Assembly (NCBI GenBank): GCA_018400625.1
Contig: JAGYMJ010000356.1
Coordinates: 1-6,690 of the forward strand
Length of the DNA stretch: 6,690 nucleotides
Source of the DNA: Planctomycetota bacterium
Lineage (GTDB): Bacteria > Planctomycetota > Brocadiia > SM23-32
Reading direction: 5' to 3'
Within the stretch, counting starts at the first letter, position 1; the number at the start of each line of letters is the position of its first letter. The position numbers were made by a program, and so were the translations under genes. The notes below the pieces were generated by a model. It did no database searches, had not been told where the DNA came from, and worked only from the letters and a program-made list of their open reading frames with translations. Below, in pieces: positions 6,601 to 6,690 of this stretch.

Positions 6601-6635
6601 TCAGTGAACCCCGTAACATCACCATCGTGCCCTGT
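6601..6635 (-). repeat. Right arm of long-range inverted repeat
   Basis: Read on the minus strand, this copy gives acagggcacgatggtgat, a four-base spacer (gtta), then cggggttcactga, matching bases 1-40 as described for the left arm. It is followed inward by ACTTACGAAT (6589-6598), which resembles the ACTGTTTACGAAT that closes the two-hairpin element on the left, as if the right copy lacks the hairpins in between. It sits about 100 bases upstream of ribD. Nothing recognisable lies in 6636-6690. Confidence 0.8.
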
Positions 6636-6690
6636 GCCGGTGGAAAGATGATACTCAGCTACAGCGGGCATAAACAATACGCTCCGCCGT

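Noticed and set aside
6518..6625. Small minus-strand frame of 35 codons upstream of ribD, starting inside the right repeat arm
   Set aside because: It has an AGGG five bases before its ATG, but the product looks like translated AT-rich DNA, starts within a dispersed repeat and does not remain open in a comparable form with a start in the left copy. Without conservation it cannot be supported.
6505..6690. FMN riboswitch upstream of ribD
   Set aside because: The leader lacks the conserved AGGG...GGTG blocks and six-stem layout of the RFN element in either strand; only the AT-rich promoter-like region and the repeat arm are visible.
6597..6690. Plus-strand open frame running off the right end (contains N-I-T-I-V-P-C-A-G-G-K)
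   Set aside because: It looked protein-like, but it has no ATG before 6648, starts next to a stop codon, overlaps the repeat arm, and the equivalent frame in the left copy is interrupted by a stop.

Overview
The window holds six genes packed head to tail, all on the minus strand, read from the high-coordinate end: ribD (riboflavin deaminase/reductase), a DUF401-family membrane transporter, a CtpA/Prc-type S41 processing peptidase, pyk (pyruvate kinase), a YraN/UPF0102 nuclease-like protein and mntP (Mn2+ efflux pump). Gaps are 24, 17, -29 (overlap), 54 and 18 bases, so this looks like one operon or a chain of co-transcribed genes. The only room for a main promoter is the AT-rich stretch upstream of ribD (about 6505-6600).

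The organism is a bacterium with a Gram-negative feel: Prc/CtpA with an N-terminal anchor, MntP, and good AGGAG-type ribosome sites before ctpA, pyk and yraN. Composition is roughly half GC by eye. DUF401 proteins and the double-hairpin repeat at the left end fit an environmental lineage such as the PVC group (Kiritimatiellota/Lentisphaerota) or Desulfobacterota. That placement is a weak inference, because no marker gene here settles it.

Region by region: 1-135 is non-coding. It carries one arm of a long-range inverted repeat (1-40) and a compact two-hairpin palindromic element (about 44-120) just behind the mntP stop. 136-6504 is the gene cluster. 6505-6600 is the AT-rich ribD leader with candidate promoters. 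6601-6635 is the second, inverted arm of the repeat seen at 1-40, and 6636-6690 shows nothing I can name.

The genes do not form one pathway. They combine cofactor synthesis (RibD), glycolysis (Pyk), envelope protein processing (CtpA), ion or solute transport (DUF401, MntP) and a DNA-related housekeeping protein (YraN). No new defence or mobile system is evident. The most interesting signals are the matching inverted repeats that bracket the operon, the two-hairpin element, and departures from family consensus in three enzymes: a CtpA with Asp where the third catalytic residue (Gln) is expected, a pyruvate kinase with Arg at the K+-dependence position, and a RibD with an altered, lengthened DPNP loop.
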